Source: JALXCG01 sp026991065 [NCBI: Gemmatimonadota bacterium] (lineage in GTDB: Bacteria > GCA-2686955). Taken from it: a stretch of 6,096 nt of DNA. Made by a program: the position numbers and the translations under genes. The first letter of the stretch is position 1, and each line of letters opens with the position of its first letter. The notes under the pieces are model-generated. The model was not told the origin of the DNA. It did not search any database and saw nothing but the letters and a program-made list of their open reading frames with translations. Positions 4,976-6,096 of the stretch are shown piece after piece. Where the stretch lies: assembly GCA_026991065.1 (NCBI GenBank), contig JALXCG010000404.1:1-6096 (forward strand), in the 5' to 3' direction.

Positions 4976-6085
4976 CTAGCCGCCTCCCATCGCGCCGTTC
5001 GGAAAGCTGTAGTCGCCGGCGCACTGCCGGGAAACGCGTACCGCGAGCGGCTTCTCTCCGGCATCGAAATCGATGTGCAAGCGACCGCCCGCAACCCGAT
5101 TCCAGACCCTCAAGTCGGACTCGGGATGGAACAAGGCGGTGGCTTGGCCGACCACATCCAGATCAACCGCGAGCCCCTTTTCGAAAGCCAGATAGAGCGA
5201 ATCTCCGGCCACTTCATCCCAAACCGGAGACGCTTCATCGGTCGCCGAGCGCAGATCGCGAAAGCGCGCGTCGCGCACCGCTTCCAGCGCCGCCACCCGA
5301 CCGGCGGTCAAGCGCACGACCAACGCCTCCGCTGAAACCTCTTGATCATCGCGGCGCGCCACCGGCGCCTCCCGCAACTCCAGCCACCCCGCGCGGCGTG
5401 AAAAATCCGCCCGCCAGGCCTCCGCCACAACGCCGTCCACAGCGATTCGGACACAGCCGCGGGCACTGTAGCGAGCCTCCGGCGCCGGCGCATATCCGGC
5501 GTCCGCTGCCCCGCTCGCCGCGCCGGACCAGCCCTCGGCCACGCCGGAATCATCCCCCGCCGGCAGAAACCACAGGGAATCCGCCTGCACCAGGATCGGC
5601 TCCTCCGCCGCATCCTCCCCTCCGCCGGCCGAATCTCCGAACCAGGTGCGCGCCAGAGTCAGTTTCACCTCGCCGGCGGCGAGCGTGCGGCCTGAATCAC
5701 GCCAGTGAAGCATCTCGTTGGCCCGAATCAAGGCCGCTTCCTCCTCCCATTCCACCGCCCCAACCGCCCGCAAGACGCGCCCCGTGTAGCGCAGGCTCTC
5801 GGCGCGCAGTTCCCCATCGGGCATCGTATAGCGCACTCCCCCGCGCGCCCGAAACGCACCCACGGCCGGCTCCAGCCAGGCCCAATCGCAGCGCAGTTCG
5901 GCATCGCCCTGGCGGGCCAGAACATCTCCCCGCCACTGAAACACGCGGCCCGCGCTTCGCCCCAGAATGCGCACCTCCGCCGCGTGCACCAAATGCACCC
6001 GTTCCGCCGCCACCGCCGGCGCGGCAACCACCCCGACCGCGGCAAATATCAGCACTGCGCGAATAAACTGGAACGACTCTTGCAT
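4976..6085 (-). CDS. OstA/LptA-family periplasmic LPS transport protein
   Basis: This is a 369-residue exported protein. The first 26 residues form a signal peptide: one Arg at 9, a hydrophobic stretch from about 10 to 23, and an AVA-A cleavage motif after residue 26. The mature part is made of short beta-strand repeats of the OstA/LptA jelly-roll type. One block lies at about 46-145, where phrases such as FQWRGDVLARQGDAELRCD and LRAESLRYTGRVLRAVGAV recur. A second lies at about 205-280, after a Gly/Ala/Asp/Glu-rich, probably flexible stretch (150-200). A third lies at about 293-350 (GDSLYLAFEKGLAVDLDVVGQA). LptA of E. coli is only about 185 residues, so this is a larger OstA-like relative and may span more of the periplasm. 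Being one base ahead of lptB supports a role in lipopolysaccharide transport. The ATG at 6085 has only 11 bases upstream in the window and no ribosome site is visible in them. I withhold a gene symbol because LptA, LptC-LptA fusion or an LptD-like N-terminal relative cannot be separated by eye. Confidence 0.75.
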   Translation of the reverse strand: MQESFQFIRAVLIFAAVGVVAAPAVAAERVHLVHAAEVRILGRSAGRVFQWRGDVLARQGDAELRCDWAWLEPAVGAFRARGGVRYTMPDGELRAESLRYTGRVLRAVGAVEWEEEAALIRANEMLHWRDSGRTLAAGEVKLTLARTWFGDSAGGGEDAAEEPILVQADSLWFLPAGDDSGVAEGWSGAASGAADAGYAPAPEARYSARGCVRIAVDGVVAEAWRADFSRRAGWLELREAPVARRDDQEVSAEALVVRLTAGRVAALEAVRDARFRDLRSATDEASPVWDEVAGDSLYLAFEKGLAVDLDVVGQATALFHPESDLRVWNRVAGGRLHIDFDAGEKPLAVRVSRQCAGDYSFPNGAMGGG

Positions 6086-6096
6086 ACAGCTAATAT

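Noticed and set aside
4975-5094. N-terminal extension of lptB to 5094
   Set aside because: The extra 40 residues are the end of the OstA-like gene read in another frame; the ATG at 4974 has a GGGAGG eight bases upstream and gives the standard LptB N-terminus.
4945-6066. Long plus-strand open frame of 373 codons opposite the OstA-like gene
   Set aside because: Its translation is almost entirely Pro, Arg, Ala and Ser with no domain, as expected for the antisense of GC-rich coding DNA; the minus strand gives a signal peptide and OstA repeats.

Overview
The window carries one compact block of seven genes, all on the minus strand, so transcription runs from high to low coordinates. In that order they are: an OstA/LptA-like periplasmic protein (6085-4976), lptB (4974-4258), rpoN (4120-2720), long-form hpf (2412-1870), hprK (1815-844), ptsH (726-463) and the first 152 codons of ptsI, which runs off the window at base 1. 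No tRNA, rRNA, insertion sequence, CRISPR array or other sign of mobile DNA is visible.

The organism is a Gram-negative, diderm bacterium of moderately high GC content. LptB and an OstA-family protein imply lipopolysaccharide export. The pairing of lptB-rpoN-hpf with HPr kinase, HPr and Enzyme I is a variant of the conserved 'rpoN operon' of Proteobacteria. A 369-residue OstA-like protein, long-form (two-domain) HPF, and hprK next to ptsH-ptsI with no ptsN or rapZ between them fit a deep-branching lineage of the FCB type (Gemmatimonadota, Eisenbacteria or relatives) or a deltaproteobacterial-grade group better than a gammaproteobacterium. That placement is inference from gene content only.

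The left part (1-846) is the phosphotransferase relay. Enzyme I passes phosphate from PEP to His15 of HPr, and HprK phosphorylates or dephosphorylates Ser46 of the same HPr. Both target residues fall at exactly these numbers once ptsH is started at the TTG at 726. Both ptsH and ptsI use TTG starts behind clear ribosome binding sites. The middle (1870-4120) holds the ribosome hibernation factor and sigma-54. The right part (4258-6085) holds the LPS export ATPase and an OstA-like partner, whose stop and start are one base apart.

The largest non-coding stretch is the 307 bases between rpoN and hpf (2413-2719). It contains four inverted repeats in tandem. One of them forms a 10-bp stem only in the minus-strand RNA, because its single imperfect pair is U-G there but C-A in the other strand. 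It also holds a strong Shine-Dalgarno-like octamer and a short arginine-rich reading frame. This is the part of the window least explained by known genes. A second candidate is a promoter-like element whose predicted start point falls on the rpoN ATG.
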